A model generated the notes under the pieces. It searched no databases. It saw only the letters and a program-made list of their open reading frames with translations, and was not told the origin of the DNA. From the NCBI RefSeq assembly GCF_012295575.1, contig NZ_CP051180.1, forward strand, positions 1,116,001-1,180,000: 64,000 nt of DNA, read 5' to 3'. Source of the stretch: Ferrimonas lipolytica (GTDB taxonomy: Bacteria > Pseudomonadota > Gammaproteobacteria > Enterobacterales > Shewanellaceae). A program made the translations under genes and the position numbers. Below are positions 16,677 to 24,462 of the stretch, one piece after another (positions within the stretch are counted from its first letter, which is position 1; each line of letters begins with the position of its first letter).

Positions 16677-16752
16677 GGGTCGTTAGCTCAGTTGGTAGAG
16701 CAGTTGGCTTTTAACCAATTGGTCGAAGGTTCGAATCCTTCACGACCCACCA
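16677..16752 (+). tRNA. tRNA-Lys(TTT), array copy 11
   Basis: Identical to copy 1. Its last 13 bases overlap the stop codon and last codons of the leftward flippase gene on the opposite strand. Confidence 0.98.
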
Positions 16753-18014
16753 TCTCTTCTTGTAATACCTCGTTTAATCCCCCTAAAAATCATTACGGTT
16801 ATCAAAACTGCCATGTTGCTGATAGCGACTGTCATCGCTAACGTCTGCGCAATGTCGGTATTTAGCATCATCAAAGCGGTTGCTAACACCAGCAAGCTGT
16901 AAAGCGATAACATCACTTCAGTACTTACCTGATCTTTTGCACGCATTATCGTGGCAGTGACGTCGATAAATAGAATTGGTATCGCGCTGAGGCAGAGGAT
17001 AGCCATCAATGAAGCAGCATCATGCCAACGTTGACCAAAGAGCAATTCGATATACAGGGGCGCAAGTAACGCTTGAACCATAAATATCACCGAGATCGCT
17101 GCGGCAATAAGGTAGGCCTTGTTGATGCTTGCAGGCAAAGCGTTGTGGCGCTGTTGTTGGGTCAAGTAGGGGTAGAGGCTGCTTAGGTAACTGTTGCTTA
17201 ACGACTGTGATAAGCCTACGCCGGCGCTTTTGGCAAAGCTGTATAGGCCGAATAGATCTGGGGATAGGATCTTTGCAGCAAAGAGGGTATCTATCTGTAA
17301 TCTTAGCGTTTTGGTTAACTCACTGGTGAGGATCTTACTGGAGTAGCCAAGCAGTTGGCGCATACAATTACGATTGAACGTAGCGGGGTAGTGGGCAACG
17401 CGTGCCCACGCAAAAAGAACAACCCACGCGAGTGCTGCAGCCACTTTAGCGTAGGCAACGGCCATTACGCCTAAGCCACAGATCACCAACAACGCCGTAC
17501 CTAGATTCTCAATAATGATTGTGATTGCCGTTGCCATAGCAAAGTAACGCATGTTGTTGTCTCGTTGGAGCAAGAACACCCGAATGGTTACCAATGGGTA
17601 GAGCAGATTGCACAGCGCCATCAGTTGCAGCGGTAGCACCAGCTGCGGGTTTTGATAGTAGTTGGCGGCCATCTCAGCGGTAAATAATTGCACTACGGTA
17701 AGGCTAATGCATACCGCCCACTGCAATGTGACAGCATTACCTGCAAATGCTGGCAGTTGTTGTGAGGTACATTGAATCACCTTGGCACCGGTGCCGATGC
17801 GGGTAAATACCCGCAGCAGATCATTGCAAACGATGGCGAGCATCGCCGTACCATATTGCACTGGAGTTAGGTAAGCCCCAAGACAAACAACGGTGACAAG
17901 GCGAGATAGTCGCGCTGCAACTTCAGCCAACAACATCCAAGATAGGTTACTAAATAGCCCCTTATGGCGAAATAGGGCAGCAAGTTGTTGCTGGGTCGCT
18001 TGTAGGGAGATCAT
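16740..18014 (-). CDS. Polysaccharide flippase (Wzx/MOP superfamily)
   Basis: An integral membrane protein of 424 residues with about 12 predicted hydrophobic segments. The N-terminal helix pattern (LSWMLLAEVAARLSRLVTVVCLGAYLTPVQYG) is typical of Wzx/PST flippases that move lipid-linked repeat units across the inner membrane. I start at the ATG at 18014 (MISLQATQQQ), which overlaps the preceding stop as ATGA. Third gene of the leftward glycosyltransferase operon. Its last residues (RRDGGS) are encoded by sequence that is also the 3' end of tRNA-Lys copy 11, so its C-terminus was set by the junction with the array and may be altered. Confidence 0.85.
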   Translation of the reverse strand: MISLQATQQQLAALFRHKGLFSNLSWMLLAEVAARLSRLVTVVCLGAYLTPVQYGTAMLAIVCNDLLRVFTRIGTGAKVIQCTSQQLPAFAGNAVTLQWAVCISLTVVQLFTAEMAANYYQNPQLVLPLQLMALCNLLYPLVTIRVFLLQRDNNMRYFAMATAITIIIENLGTALLVICGLGVMAVAYAKVAAALAWVVLFAWARVAHYPATFNRNCMRQLLGYSSKILTSELTKTLRLQIDTLFAAKILSPDLFGLYSFAKSAGVGLSQSLSNSYLSSLYPYLTQQQRHNALPASINKAYLIAAAISVIFMVQALLAPLYIELLFGQRWHDAASLMAILCLSAIPILFIDVTATIMRAKDQVSTEVMLSLYSLLVLATALMMLNTDIAQTLAMTVAISNMAVLITVMIFRGIKRGITRRDGGS

Positions 18015-18844
18015 TGCTGCTCCCACAAGCGTGATTTACTCGATGGCGCTGCTGAGTATGTGCTTTGATTGGTGGGACGACTAGGGTGGCTGAAACAGTC
18101 ATAGTGGCGCTCAACACGGGTTACCAGCTGGTCGATTTCAACTTGCAATGACTGCGGTTTAGTTCGAGCTAGCCGATGCGCTATTCGTGTCCAAACTTTA
18201 ACTAGAAAGCAGCCATAGTGGTATAGCCGAAAGCGGAGTCTATCGGTAAGGTTGGCGCGGTGAAGATGGTATAGCGGCCCACGACTGTAGTGACGAATGT
18301 AGTCGTCTAAATCAGCGCTAGTGTTGTTGTTCCAGCGTTTATCGATAAAACAGACGAACGGCTGTTGGTGGGCAAAATAGATAAGATGGCCGTTTTCTCC
18401 CCAGCCGACATCATCAGCCGGTGGCAAGGGCATGTGAGCATGGCGCAAGGCTTGTTGAAAGTAGTCGATAACACAACGGCTATTGTTGACAATAAGCACC
18501 CCTGAATTGAGACGTCCACTAAAGCCTTTAGCGACATAAAGGTACTTATCTGGGCGCTGTAGTTGGCAAAGATCAGGGGTATCAGCTCCGATATATGCAT
18601 CGGCATCAACATACATCACCCAGCGGTAGCCCCGTTGCAGCGCCTTTATCATCAGCGCGACTTTAAGCCACACCGCCTCTTTGCCTAAATGTGATAAGCG
18701 TGGCTGCTGGACGCATTGGTAATGGTAGCCGTGGCCATCAGCGTATTGCTGATGGCTGGCAAGATTACGCCGATACAGTTGCTGGTAACCATTCACTGCG
18801 ATGCTGAATACCAATACGTTATTGCTTGTTGCTGTCCCTGTCAT
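18011..18844 (-). CDS. Putative glycosyltransferase with DxD motif (GT8/GT34-like)
   Basis: A 277-residue protein. The ATG at 18844 (MTGTATSNN) is chosen because AGGAG lies seven bases upstream; a TTG at 18862 is the alternative. The segment RGYRWVMYVDADAYIG (about residues 80-95) carries the DxD-type metal/sugar-nucleotide motif, and GFSGRLNSGVLIVNN and DVGWGENGHLIYF fit GT-A enzymes of the galactosyltransferase GMA12/MNN10 or GT8 kind. I cannot choose between families or name the sugar. Second gene of the operon, four-base overlap with the flippase. Confidence 0.7.
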   Translation of the reverse strand: MTGTATSNNVLVFSIAVNGYQQLYRRNLASHQQYADGHGYHYQCVQQPRLSHLGKEAVWLKVALMIKALQRGYRWVMYVDADAYIGADTPDLCQLQRPDKYLYVAKGFSGRLNSGVLIVNNSRCVIDYFQQALRHAHMPLPPADDVGWGENGHLIYFAHQQPFVCFIDKRWNNNTSADLDDYIRHYSRGPLYHLHRANLTDRLRFRLYHYGCFLVKVWTRIAHRLARTKPQSLQVEIDQLVTRVERHYDCFSHPSRPTNQSTYSAAPSSKSRLWEQQ

Positions 18845-18866
18845 AGCTGCTCCTATTGGCAAATGA

Positions 18867-19871
18867 TTATGCGCGAGTGCCTATGGTGCCAATCGCCAAT
18901 TTTTGTAATGAGCTGTAGGATTTTTGCGGCAACAACGAACACAGAGTGGCTGCATATGTCACTAAAGTTCGCGCTGGCTCCTGGGTGAGAATGCGCACAT
19001 CGGTGAGTAATGCTCGATGCATCCAGCGCAGTGCTTCAACTGAGTTGCCTGATTGTGCGGCTCGGCGTGCCAGATAGCGCTGTTGATATGACTTAGCCAG
19101 TGAGAACCATTGACCAAAAAAGGCCGGGTGGTTGGCGCGGTTCTTCTGCATGCCGTCACACCAAAAGTTGTACTGCTTTACTAAGTTGGCTGATAAACCG
19201 GATGCGTTGACGCGGTAACAGGTTAGGGGTTCAGCAATGCCTTCAAACTGGGCATTCATGTCTAAGGCTGAGCGCAGCCAGAATTCAATATCTTCAGACT
19301 GACGCAAACTTTCATCAAAGTACTCAGTTCGAATTGGTGCAGAGCTGTAAGCTGGTTCTTGAAACCGTTGTAAAAAGGCGTGCCGTAACACCGCTGCGGA
19401 GCCATTACCAACTGGGTTACGGCAGATAATATGTTCAGCTTCGATGTTGCGTAGTCTCGGATTTTGGCCTATGCCCATCGGCTTACCCTTGCTATCGACA
19501 AACTCCGAAGCTGAGTAGCTGATGTCGATAAGTGGGTTTTGGGTTAGGTGACGAAAGTGTTTCGCCAGCTTGGTGGGAAGCCAAAAATCATCTGCATCCA
19601 ATAACGCCACAAATTCACCTCGACTGTGGTTTATGCCGGTGTTGCGGGCGGCCGAGAGTCCTGCATTCGGTTGGTGAATAATGTGGATGCGAGGGTCGCG
19701 GTACTGCTCTACTAACTCAATGGAGTTGTCGAGACTGCCGTCGTTAACGCAAATAACTTCGAAATCGGTAAATGTTTGTTTGAGTACCGAATCAAGACAC
19801 TGCTCAATATAAGCTGCGACATTGTAGATTGGAATTACTACCGAAAAGGCTGGGCGTGGTTCTGTTTTCAT
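18867..19871 (-). CDS. Family 2 glycosyltransferase
   Basis: GT-A fold transferase of 334 residues. The ATG at 19871 has GAGGT seven bases upstream; a GTG one codon earlier is possible. The N-terminus shows FSVVIPIYNVAAYIEQCLDS, CVNDGSLDNS and the DxD-containing FVALLDADDFWLP, with the acceptor-side EDIEFWLRSAL near residue 200. It would add a sugar to a lipid-linked EPS repeat at the inner membrane. First gene of the leftward operon, directly behind a strong sigma-54 promoter at 19910-19926. Confidence 0.9.
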   Translation of the reverse strand: MKTEPRPAFSVVIPIYNVAAYIEQCLDSVLKQTFTDFEVICVNDGSLDNSIELVEQYRDPRIHIIHQPNAGLSAARNTGINHSRGEFVALLDADDFWLPTKLAKHFRHLTQNPLIDISYSASEFVDSKGKPMGIGQNPRLRNIEAEHIICRNPVGNGSAAVLRHAFLQRFQEPAYSSAPIRTEYFDESLRQSEDIEFWLRSALDMNAQFEGIAEPLTCYRVNASGLSANLVKQYNFWCDGMQKNRANHPAFFGQWFSLAKSYQQRYLARRAAQSGNSVEALRWMHRALLTDVRILTQEPARTLVTYAATLCSLLPQKSYSSLQKLAIGTIGTRA

Positions 19872-19909
19872 CACATTTACCTCGAATTTCAGAAAGTCGA
19901 AGTAACTAA

Positions 19910-19926
19910 AGCAATCTAAGTGCCAA
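19910..19926 (-). promoter_or_regulatory. Sigma-54 promoter of the glycosyltransferase/flippase operon
   Basis: On the minus strand TTGGCACTTAGATTGCT, a near-perfect match to the -24/-12 consensus TGGCACN5TTGCT with GG-N10-GC spacing. Predicted transcription start is about 19900, giving a 5' leader of about 29 bases that includes the GAGGT ribosome site. Confidence 0.85.
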
Positions 19927-20000
19927 TATTTAAGTTGTTGATTTATAACTATTTAATTTTTATTTTTTGATTTTGTTAACCGAACTTTCTATTCTGCATT

Positions 20001-20056
20001 GCGATATGCGATATGCGATATGCGATATGCGATATGCGATATGCGATATGCGATAT
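20001..20056. repeat. Eight tandem copies of GCGATAT
   Basis: A perfect 56-bp array of a 7-bp unit, preceded by CTGCATT. It lies about 100-157 bases upstream of the predicted start of the sigma-54 operon at 19900, the normal place for an activator-binding site. The perfect short repeat is expected to change copy number by slippage. It is also six bases from MITE copy B. Confidence 0.95.
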
Positions 20057-20061
20057 AGAAA

Positions 20062-20389
20062 GGCTGTGTCACAGTTAGCTGTTGAAGTTTATCTTAAGCC
20101 TTCGGCTTCACCGGTTGCGGTGCTTTTAGGGGACGATGTTGCGGTGGCGACGGCATATTCTTGTATGCATTTTTGTATGCATTTTTGTGTGCATTCTTGT
20201 GTGCATTAGGGGGGGGAGCTTCGCCCCCCCTTTGGAATCCCCCTTGCCTTAGGTCGCAGTCCAAAACGCTTCGCTGAACTGCTCCGATGCGGCAGAAGAT
20301 CAACGACGGCAGTGCTTTACCCTTGTATCAACACTCGCCAAGTCGGTGCTTTAACAGTATTGGAAACAACACTTAGTTGGTACACAGCC
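20062..20389 (+). mobile_element. MITE copy B (328 bp, internally expanded)
   Basis: Full-length copy with both terminal repeats (GGCTGTGTCACAGTTAGC... and ...ACTTAGTTGGTACACAGCC). It is longer than the others because a 12-bp unit resembling TTGTATGCATTT is present four times (about 20158-20206) where the other copies have one. A perfect G/C-rich hairpin GGGGGGAGCTTCGCCCCCC follows. No clear target duplication. It separates the sigma-54 activator gene from the promoter region of the glycosyltransferase operon. Confidence 0.88.
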
Positions 20390-20434
20390 AAAATTATTTA
20401 GGGCGTCTAAAGGCAGTAACAGCAACCTAATAGG

Positions 20435-21892
20435 TTAGTTCTCCCACGCTTGCATCTTGCGATATAGAGTTGACGGGCTCACTTCCAGATAACCGGCAGC
20501 CTTAACCACCTTGTCATCACATATAGAAATCGCCTGCTGGATTGCGGCTTTTTCGACTTCCGCCAGAGGAACAATATGCTGTGGCAACATAGGCTCATTG
20601 CACGGTGGTGAAGCTTGGTGTTCAACGGTGCTGATAGCAGTGCGTGGCTTGCTATGTAACAGGGGTTCAGCTTCAGTATCACTGAGCGACAAGGCGTTAA
20701 TTAAATCGCTATTATCCAACAGCGATTCGGTCGCCATAACCACACAGCTATAGATACAGTTTTCCAATTGACGCACGTTACCGGGCCATGGGTATTGAGA
20801 TATCAACAGTTCGGCCTGCTGTGACAGCCCAACGACGTCTTTATTTTCAAGTTGCGCGTAATGGTGGACAAAGTGCTGTGCTAGCAGTACCGGATCAGCA
20901 TCGCGGTCGCTAAGAGCCGGTAGGTTTAGGCTGATTACGTTCAAACGGTAGTACAGATCCTCACGCAGCTTATTATCTTTAATAGCGACGAGCGGGTCGC
21001 GATTGGTCGCGCAGATAAAACGGATACTAACCGTTTCCATCGTGCTGCTACCCACCTTTTGAAAGGTGCCAGTTTGGATAAATCGCAACAACTTAGCTTG
21101 CAGGCCGATATCCATCTCTGAAAGTTCATCCAGAAACAGTGTGCCACCGTCTGCTAGTGTTGCCGCGCCATCGCGATGGCTTATCGCCCCAGAGAACGCA
21201 CCTTTGACATGACCAAAGATCTCCGATTCGATCAACTCATTAGGAATAGCGGCACAGTTAAGGGTTAAGAATGGTTTGCTGGCCCGTTGACTTAAATCGT
21301 GAATCGCTTTAGCTGCTAACTCCTTACCAGTACCACTCGCTCCGGTGATGAATACCGATGCCGAGCTCGGTGCTGCCCGCTCGATGGCACTATAGATGAA
21401 TTGCATCGGTACAGAGCGACCGATAAACCCCTGAAATTGCTCTTTGTTGGTTAATTGATATTGCGCGAGCGTTCGGCGTAACAGCGCGCGTTCAGCAATC
21501 AGTTGTTGGGTGTATATTGCTTGCTCAAGGGTTAGGATTAGCTGCTCATCGTCCCACGGTTTATTGATGTAGCTCCAGATCCGGCCCTCGTTTACCGCTG
21601 CCATCACCATATCGCTGTCACTGTGGCCAGACAACACGATACGGATAGACTCCGGGTAAAAATCTGCTACTGATGCCAGTAGCTCGGCGCCGTTCATCTC
21701 CGGCATTCGCATATCTGACACAATCACATCGATGTTGTTTTGCGCCATTAATTGCAGTGCTTCAGCACCGCTAGTAGCGAATAGACACTGGGCATCAAGT
21801 TTACGCACTAAACGTTTGAGCGAAGACAAAATCTCCCGTTCATCATCTACAAACAGTACTGTGGCGGTACTTATCTTATCGCCGTTATACAT
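20435..21892 (-). CDS. NtrC-family sigma-54 response regulator, output of the H-NOX system
   Basis: A 485-residue enhancer-binding response regulator. Start ATG at 21892 with AGGAG eight bases upstream. Domains: receiver (residues about 10-120; VLFVDDE, phospho-Asp in VIVSDMRMPEMNG, then KPWDDEQL), AAA+ sigma-54 activator domain (about 145-375; Walker A GASGTGKE, GHVKGAFSGA, Walker B GGTLFLDEL, sensor NRDP), and a Fis-type helix-turn-helix at the C-terminus (VKAAGYLEVSPSTLYRKM). The sigma-54 contact loop reads GAFSGA instead of GAFTGA, a conservative change. It is the last gene of the H-NOX/kinase operon, so it is the likely phospho-acceptor. It is also the only sigma-54 activator in the window, near three sigma-54 promoters. 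Confidence 0.92.
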   Translation of the reverse strand: MYNGDKISTATVLFVDDEREILSSLKRLVRKLDAQCLFATSGAEALQLMAQNNIDVIVSDMRMPEMNGAELLASVADFYPESIRIVLSGHSDSDMVMAAVNEGRIWSYINKPWDDEQLILTLEQAIYTQQLIAERALLRRTLAQYQLTNKEQFQGFIGRSVPMQFIYSAIERAAPSSASVFITGASGTGKELAAKAIHDLSQRASKPFLTLNCAAIPNELIESEIFGHVKGAFSGAISHRDGAATLADGGTLFLDELSEMDIGLQAKLLRFIQTGTFQKVGSSTMETVSIRFICATNRDPLVAIKDNKLREDLYYRLNVISLNLPALSDRDADPVLLAQHFVHHYAQLENKDVVGLSQQAELLISQYPWPGNVRQLENCIYSCVVMATESLLDNSDLINALSLSDTEAEPLLHSKPRTAISTVEHQASPPCNEPMLPQHIVPLAEVEKAAIQQAISICDDKVVKAAGYLEVSPSTLYRKMQAWEN

Positions 21893-21918
21893 AAGGCCCA
21901 CTCCTATGGGAAAACACG

Positions 21919-22884
21919 CTATTGATGCTGCAGTGGTCTGTCGAGTATGGGTAAACAGATAGTAAAGGTGGTGCCTTGATCCGTTTGCGTCGTTACATCG
22001 ATATTACCGCGGTGTTTCTTGATGATTGCATGGGCAATGGACAGCCCTAAGCCAGTGCCGCTATCGCTGTCTTTGGTGGTAAAAAATGGGTCAAAAATCT
22101 TACTGAGATGATGTTCGCTTATCCCACAACCGTTGTCGCTAACCCGCAGTTCAATGAGGTTATCGTTGCAGCTCGTGGTTACGGTGATGGTGCCAGTATC
22201 GTCAATTGCATGGGTGGCATTAACCAACAGGTTGAGAACTACCTGACTTATCTCTCCGGGATAACCAACGGTATCTGGAACCTCCGACAATGACACATCT
22301 AGTTTGGCCTTGTACTTAATCTCGTTCCAAACCAGCTTAATGGTGTTTTTGATGCAATCGTTGATATTGAACGGTTCACTTTGGTCACTGGGTGGGCGGG
22401 CGAATGACTTTAGCCCCTTAACGATGTCTTCAATTCGGGTAATGCCAGACAGCGACTCCGACATCAGATCGTCAAGATCCTCAAGCAAATGCGCCATATC
22501 CAACTCACTCCTCATTTGCTCGATGTGACTATTAAGGCCCGGCGGCAGTTGCTGCTCTGATAGCTGTGCAAAGGCTTGTTCATAACACTCGAGCATCAGT
22601 TTAAAGTTTGCGGTGTAACGTCCAAGCGAATTGAGATTACTTTTTACAAATGCGAGCGGGTTGTTGATTTCGTGTGCAACCCCAGCGGATAGCTGTCCTA
22701 TTGAGGCCAATTTTTCTTTATGGACCAACTGCGCCTTGTGAGCTTTGAGGTTGTTGTACGCTTCAACCAACGATTGATTTTTGTCGTACAGCTCTCGTGA
22801 CTTAGTCTCAAGGATATCTTCAGCCTTAGCTCGTGCTTTCTTTTGTCTTTCGTAGGCGGCTTTATAGTTTACGGCACTATTCAT
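21919..22884 (-). CDS. hnoK: H-NOX-associated histidine kinase
   Basis: A soluble 321-residue kinase without membrane helices. Residues about 1-55 are a coiled coil. The H-box is LSAGVAHEINNPLAFVKSNL (phospho-His about residue 71), and the ATPase domain shows the N box (NLLVNATHAID), G1 (VSDNGCGIS), F box (IFDPFFTT) and G2 (GTGLGLSIAHAI). The ATG at 22884 overlaps the H-NOX stop by eight bases, so the two are made together. In known Hno systems NO-bound H-NOX inhibits the autophosphorylation of such a kinase. The symbol rests on context rather than on sequence identity. Confidence 0.85.
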   Translation of the reverse strand: MNSAVNYKAAYERQKKARAKAEDILETKSRELYDKNQSLVEAYNNLKAHKAQLVHKEKLASIGQLSAGVAHEINNPLAFVKSNLNSLGRYTANFKLMLECYEQAFAQLSEQQLPPGLNSHIEQMRSELDMAHLLEDLDDLMSESLSGITRIEDIVKGLKSFARPPSDQSEPFNINDCIKNTIKLVWNEIKYKAKLDVSLSEVPDTVGYPGEISQVVLNLLVNATHAIDDTGTITVTTSCNDNLIELRVSDNGCGISEHHLSKIFDPFFTTKDSDSGTGLGLSIAHAIIKKHRGNIDVTTQTDQGTTFTICLPILDRPLQHQ

Positions 22885-23452
22885 TGGCAACGCCGTGGGG
22901 TGGTTGCGGGCTATTTATACGCAGTAATATCAGGCATTCGTCGGCGCCGTGGTGCATGCACTGTTGGTGCTCTATGGTGCAATCAACCTTGTAGTGTAAG
23001 GCGGCACCAGCGATCAATCCCTCTGCCAATACACACAGCTTGCGCGGTGAGTTGTAGAGCATAAGCAGTTCATCGTTGTTGTTGTTGCTGCACTGGATTT
23101 TAGGCAGGTGTGCGTTGGTGTAAAGCTTGTTTACCTCTTTATGGATGGTGCCATCGATGCTTTTAATGAAGCTAAAGAAAGTCTCTTCTTGGGCGGTAAA
23201 CTGAGGGTATTTATCATTGAGTGACTTGAATAACGAACGGCCGAAGGCCTCAACCAGGCTAGCGACTTCAATACCACTGATCTCCGACAACGCTTGCACC
23301 AGGTTAAACAGCTCTTCGTCGGGATAGCTTTCAACCGAGGTATAGACTCCGTCGGATTGCGGCTGCACCTTTTGTAATAATTGCTCCCACGTATCGATCC
23401 CCGCGGTGGACTCAATCATTTCATTAAACGCAATAAAAACAGCACCTTTCAT
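22877..23452 (-). CDS. hnoX: H-NOX heme nitric-oxide sensor
   Basis: A 191-residue HNOB-domain protein beginning MKGAVFIAFNEMIE (ATG at 23452; the open frame extends eight codons further). The heme ligand His is in GTIHKEVNKLY (residue 104) and the heme-propionate motif Y-x-S-x-R is YNSPR (Y133, S135, R137), both at the standard positions. It lacks an obvious distal-pocket tyrosine, as expected for NO-selective proteobacterial proteins, though that needs a structural alignment. First gene of a three-gene leftward operon: sensor, kinase, sigma-54 response regulator. Confidence 0.94.
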   Translation of the reverse strand: MKGAVFIAFNEMIESTAGIDTWEQLLQKVQPQSDGVYTSVESYPDEELFNLVQALSEISGIEVASLVEAFGRSLFKSLNDKYPQFTAQEETFFSFIKSIDGTIHKEVNKLYTNAHLPKIQCSNNNNDELLMLYNSPRKLCVLAEGLIAGAALHYKVDCTIEHQQCMHHGADECLILLRINSPQPPHGVANE

Positions 23453-23786
23453 GGTTAAACCTCTGATTACAAGCACACGTTTTTGAGCCTCGGCAACAAT
23501 GCTCGCTTCTGGGCCCAGCCTGCTTGAGTATGAGAATCGTGGCTATCATCGTTTGCCAGTAGCGGTTGATGAGTTGTTAAATCTCAAATAAAGCGATTGT
23601 TATTGGTCATTGTTAGGCCAGCGATTTGCATTTTGCAAGGGTTAGCTAAAATGGAAAACTGGTGTGAACAGCAGGCAATGGTGACGATGAACGTCGATCT
23701 AGTGCTATCTAATGTTGTTGCGACTAGCGCATTCAGTTGAACGCGGTAGATGAGGAAAGGGGCAGTGTAATCAACTTTTTATCTAA
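23453..23786. promoter_or_regulatory. Region upstream of hnoX with a TTGCA-TTT-TGCAA dyad
   Basis: No gene seen. TTGCATTTTGCAA at 23626-23638 is a perfect dyad and matches the two enhancer-like motifs upstream of the export operon (TTTGCACTGTGCGAA) at 11 of 15 positions. A weaker GG-N10-GC sigma-54 pattern (AGGCCA...TTGCA, 23615-23630, + strand) points rightward, away from hnoX. I find no sigma-54 promoter for hnoX itself, so this operon probably uses another sigma factor. Confidence 0.4.
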
Positions 23787-23814
23787 AAAGCCCCCGAACC
23801 GTTTCGGGGGCTTT
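23787..23814 (-). terminator. Terminator after the lruC-like/lipoprotein operon
   Basis: Stem AAAGCCCCCGAA / TTCGGGGGCTTT (23787-23798, 23803-23814). The better T-tract (TTTTTAG) is on the minus strand, so it mainly ends the lipoprotein operon. Confidence 0.85.
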
Positions 23815-23850
23815 GCTCAATAACTTTGATTGTAGGCGGAAATCCAAAGG

Positions 23851-24420
23851 CTAGAAGTGATGACTTAGCGAGTCCTCGTTGATGTTAAGCAGCGCTTTGT
23901 TGTCAATGCCTAAGGTAGCAACCACCACCATCACCTTTTGTATCGTTGGGGTTAACTCAACAATGCGATCTATCACACCATTGTCGTTAGTCATGCCGAT
24001 AAAAATCAGTTGGCTGTCCTCAGCGGTTAGATCTTCGACGGCTTCAATATTATTAGGCACGGCATACATCTTAATGATGGTGTCTGTTAGTGGTTCGCCT
24101 AAGGCATCATTAGCACTTAAGAACACATTGACCTGACGGGTAAGATCGAAATTAAAGTCCGGAGCAGCGTATAGCTCGCTTGAACTTTCTGCCTCGTTTG
24201 TCAATCGTTCGCTGTCAGGCTCATAGCTATTATCCGGTTCTGGTGTGGTTGGATCTTCTGCCGGTGGTGGTGTCGTTGGCGGCGCAGTTACCGGTGGTGT
24301 TGTTACGCCGGCGTCCACTTCGCTTGGATCTGAGCCCGATCCACCGCCTCCACCACAAGCACTAAGCAGCAGTATGCTGGCACCGATAAGCACGTGATAG
24401 CGAGTAAAGTAATTGTTCAT
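23851..24420 (-). CDS. Small lipoprotein of unknown function, partner of the lruC-like gene
   Basis: A 189-residue exported protein. Start ATG at 24420 with GGAG ten bases upstream. A lipobox (ILLLSAC) is followed by GGGGGSGS and a Pro/Thr linker (TTPPVTAPPTTPPPAEDPTT, residues about 45-64), then a compact domain (NVFLSANDALGEPL, FIGMTNDNGVIDRIVELTPT) with beta-rich periodicity, ending in DNKALLNINEDSLSHHF. I do not recognise the domain. It follows the DUF4114/LruC gene by 42 bases and should be co-transcribed from the sigma-54 promoter at 26143. A surface-anchored partner of that protein is a reasonable inference. Confidence 0.7.
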   Translation of the reverse strand: MNNYFTRYHVLIGASILLLSACGGGGGSGSDPSEVDAGVTTPPVTAPPTTPPPAEDPTTPEPDNSYEPDSERLTNEAESSSELYAAPDFNFDLTRQVNVFLSANDALGEPLTDTIIKMYAVPNNIEAVEDLTAEDSQLIFIGMTNDNGVIDRIVELTPTIQKVMVVVATLGIDNKALLNINEDSLSHHF

Positions 24421-24462
24421 AATTGTTCTCCAAACTGACAAGGGGTCGACATCGGTGTTGGC

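Larger units (their letters stand above)
15317..16752 (+). repeat. Tandem array: 11 tRNA-Lys genes on an exact 136-bp period
   Basis: Eleven identical 76-nt tRNA-Lys genes separated by ten 60-nt spacers, each unit exactly 136 bp. The spacers differ only at one or two bases: the segment GTAGCGCTAC (a perfect palindrome) reads GTAGCGCTGC in spacers 2 and 5 and GTGGCGCTGC in spacer 9. Near-identity shows recent amplification or ongoing homogenisation. One promoter is visible before the first unit, and no terminator is visible after the last. The position after cpoB matches the lysT-valT-lysW cluster of E. coli. Confidence 0.95.

Noticed and set aside
16511-16714. 67-codon frame across tRNA-Lys copies 10 and 11
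   Set aside because: Translation of tRNA genes and spacer; the same frame recurs at the tRNA at 32661.
15317-16752. Regularly spaced repeat resembling a CRISPR array
   Set aside because: The 76-nt repeated units fold as perfect tRNA-Lys, and the 60-nt spacers are nearly identical to each other, the opposite of CRISPR spacers. No cas genes are present.
20218-20245. G/C hairpin in MITE copy B as a gene terminator
   Set aside because: It is an internal part of the element, present in weaker form in the other copies, and no gene ends there.
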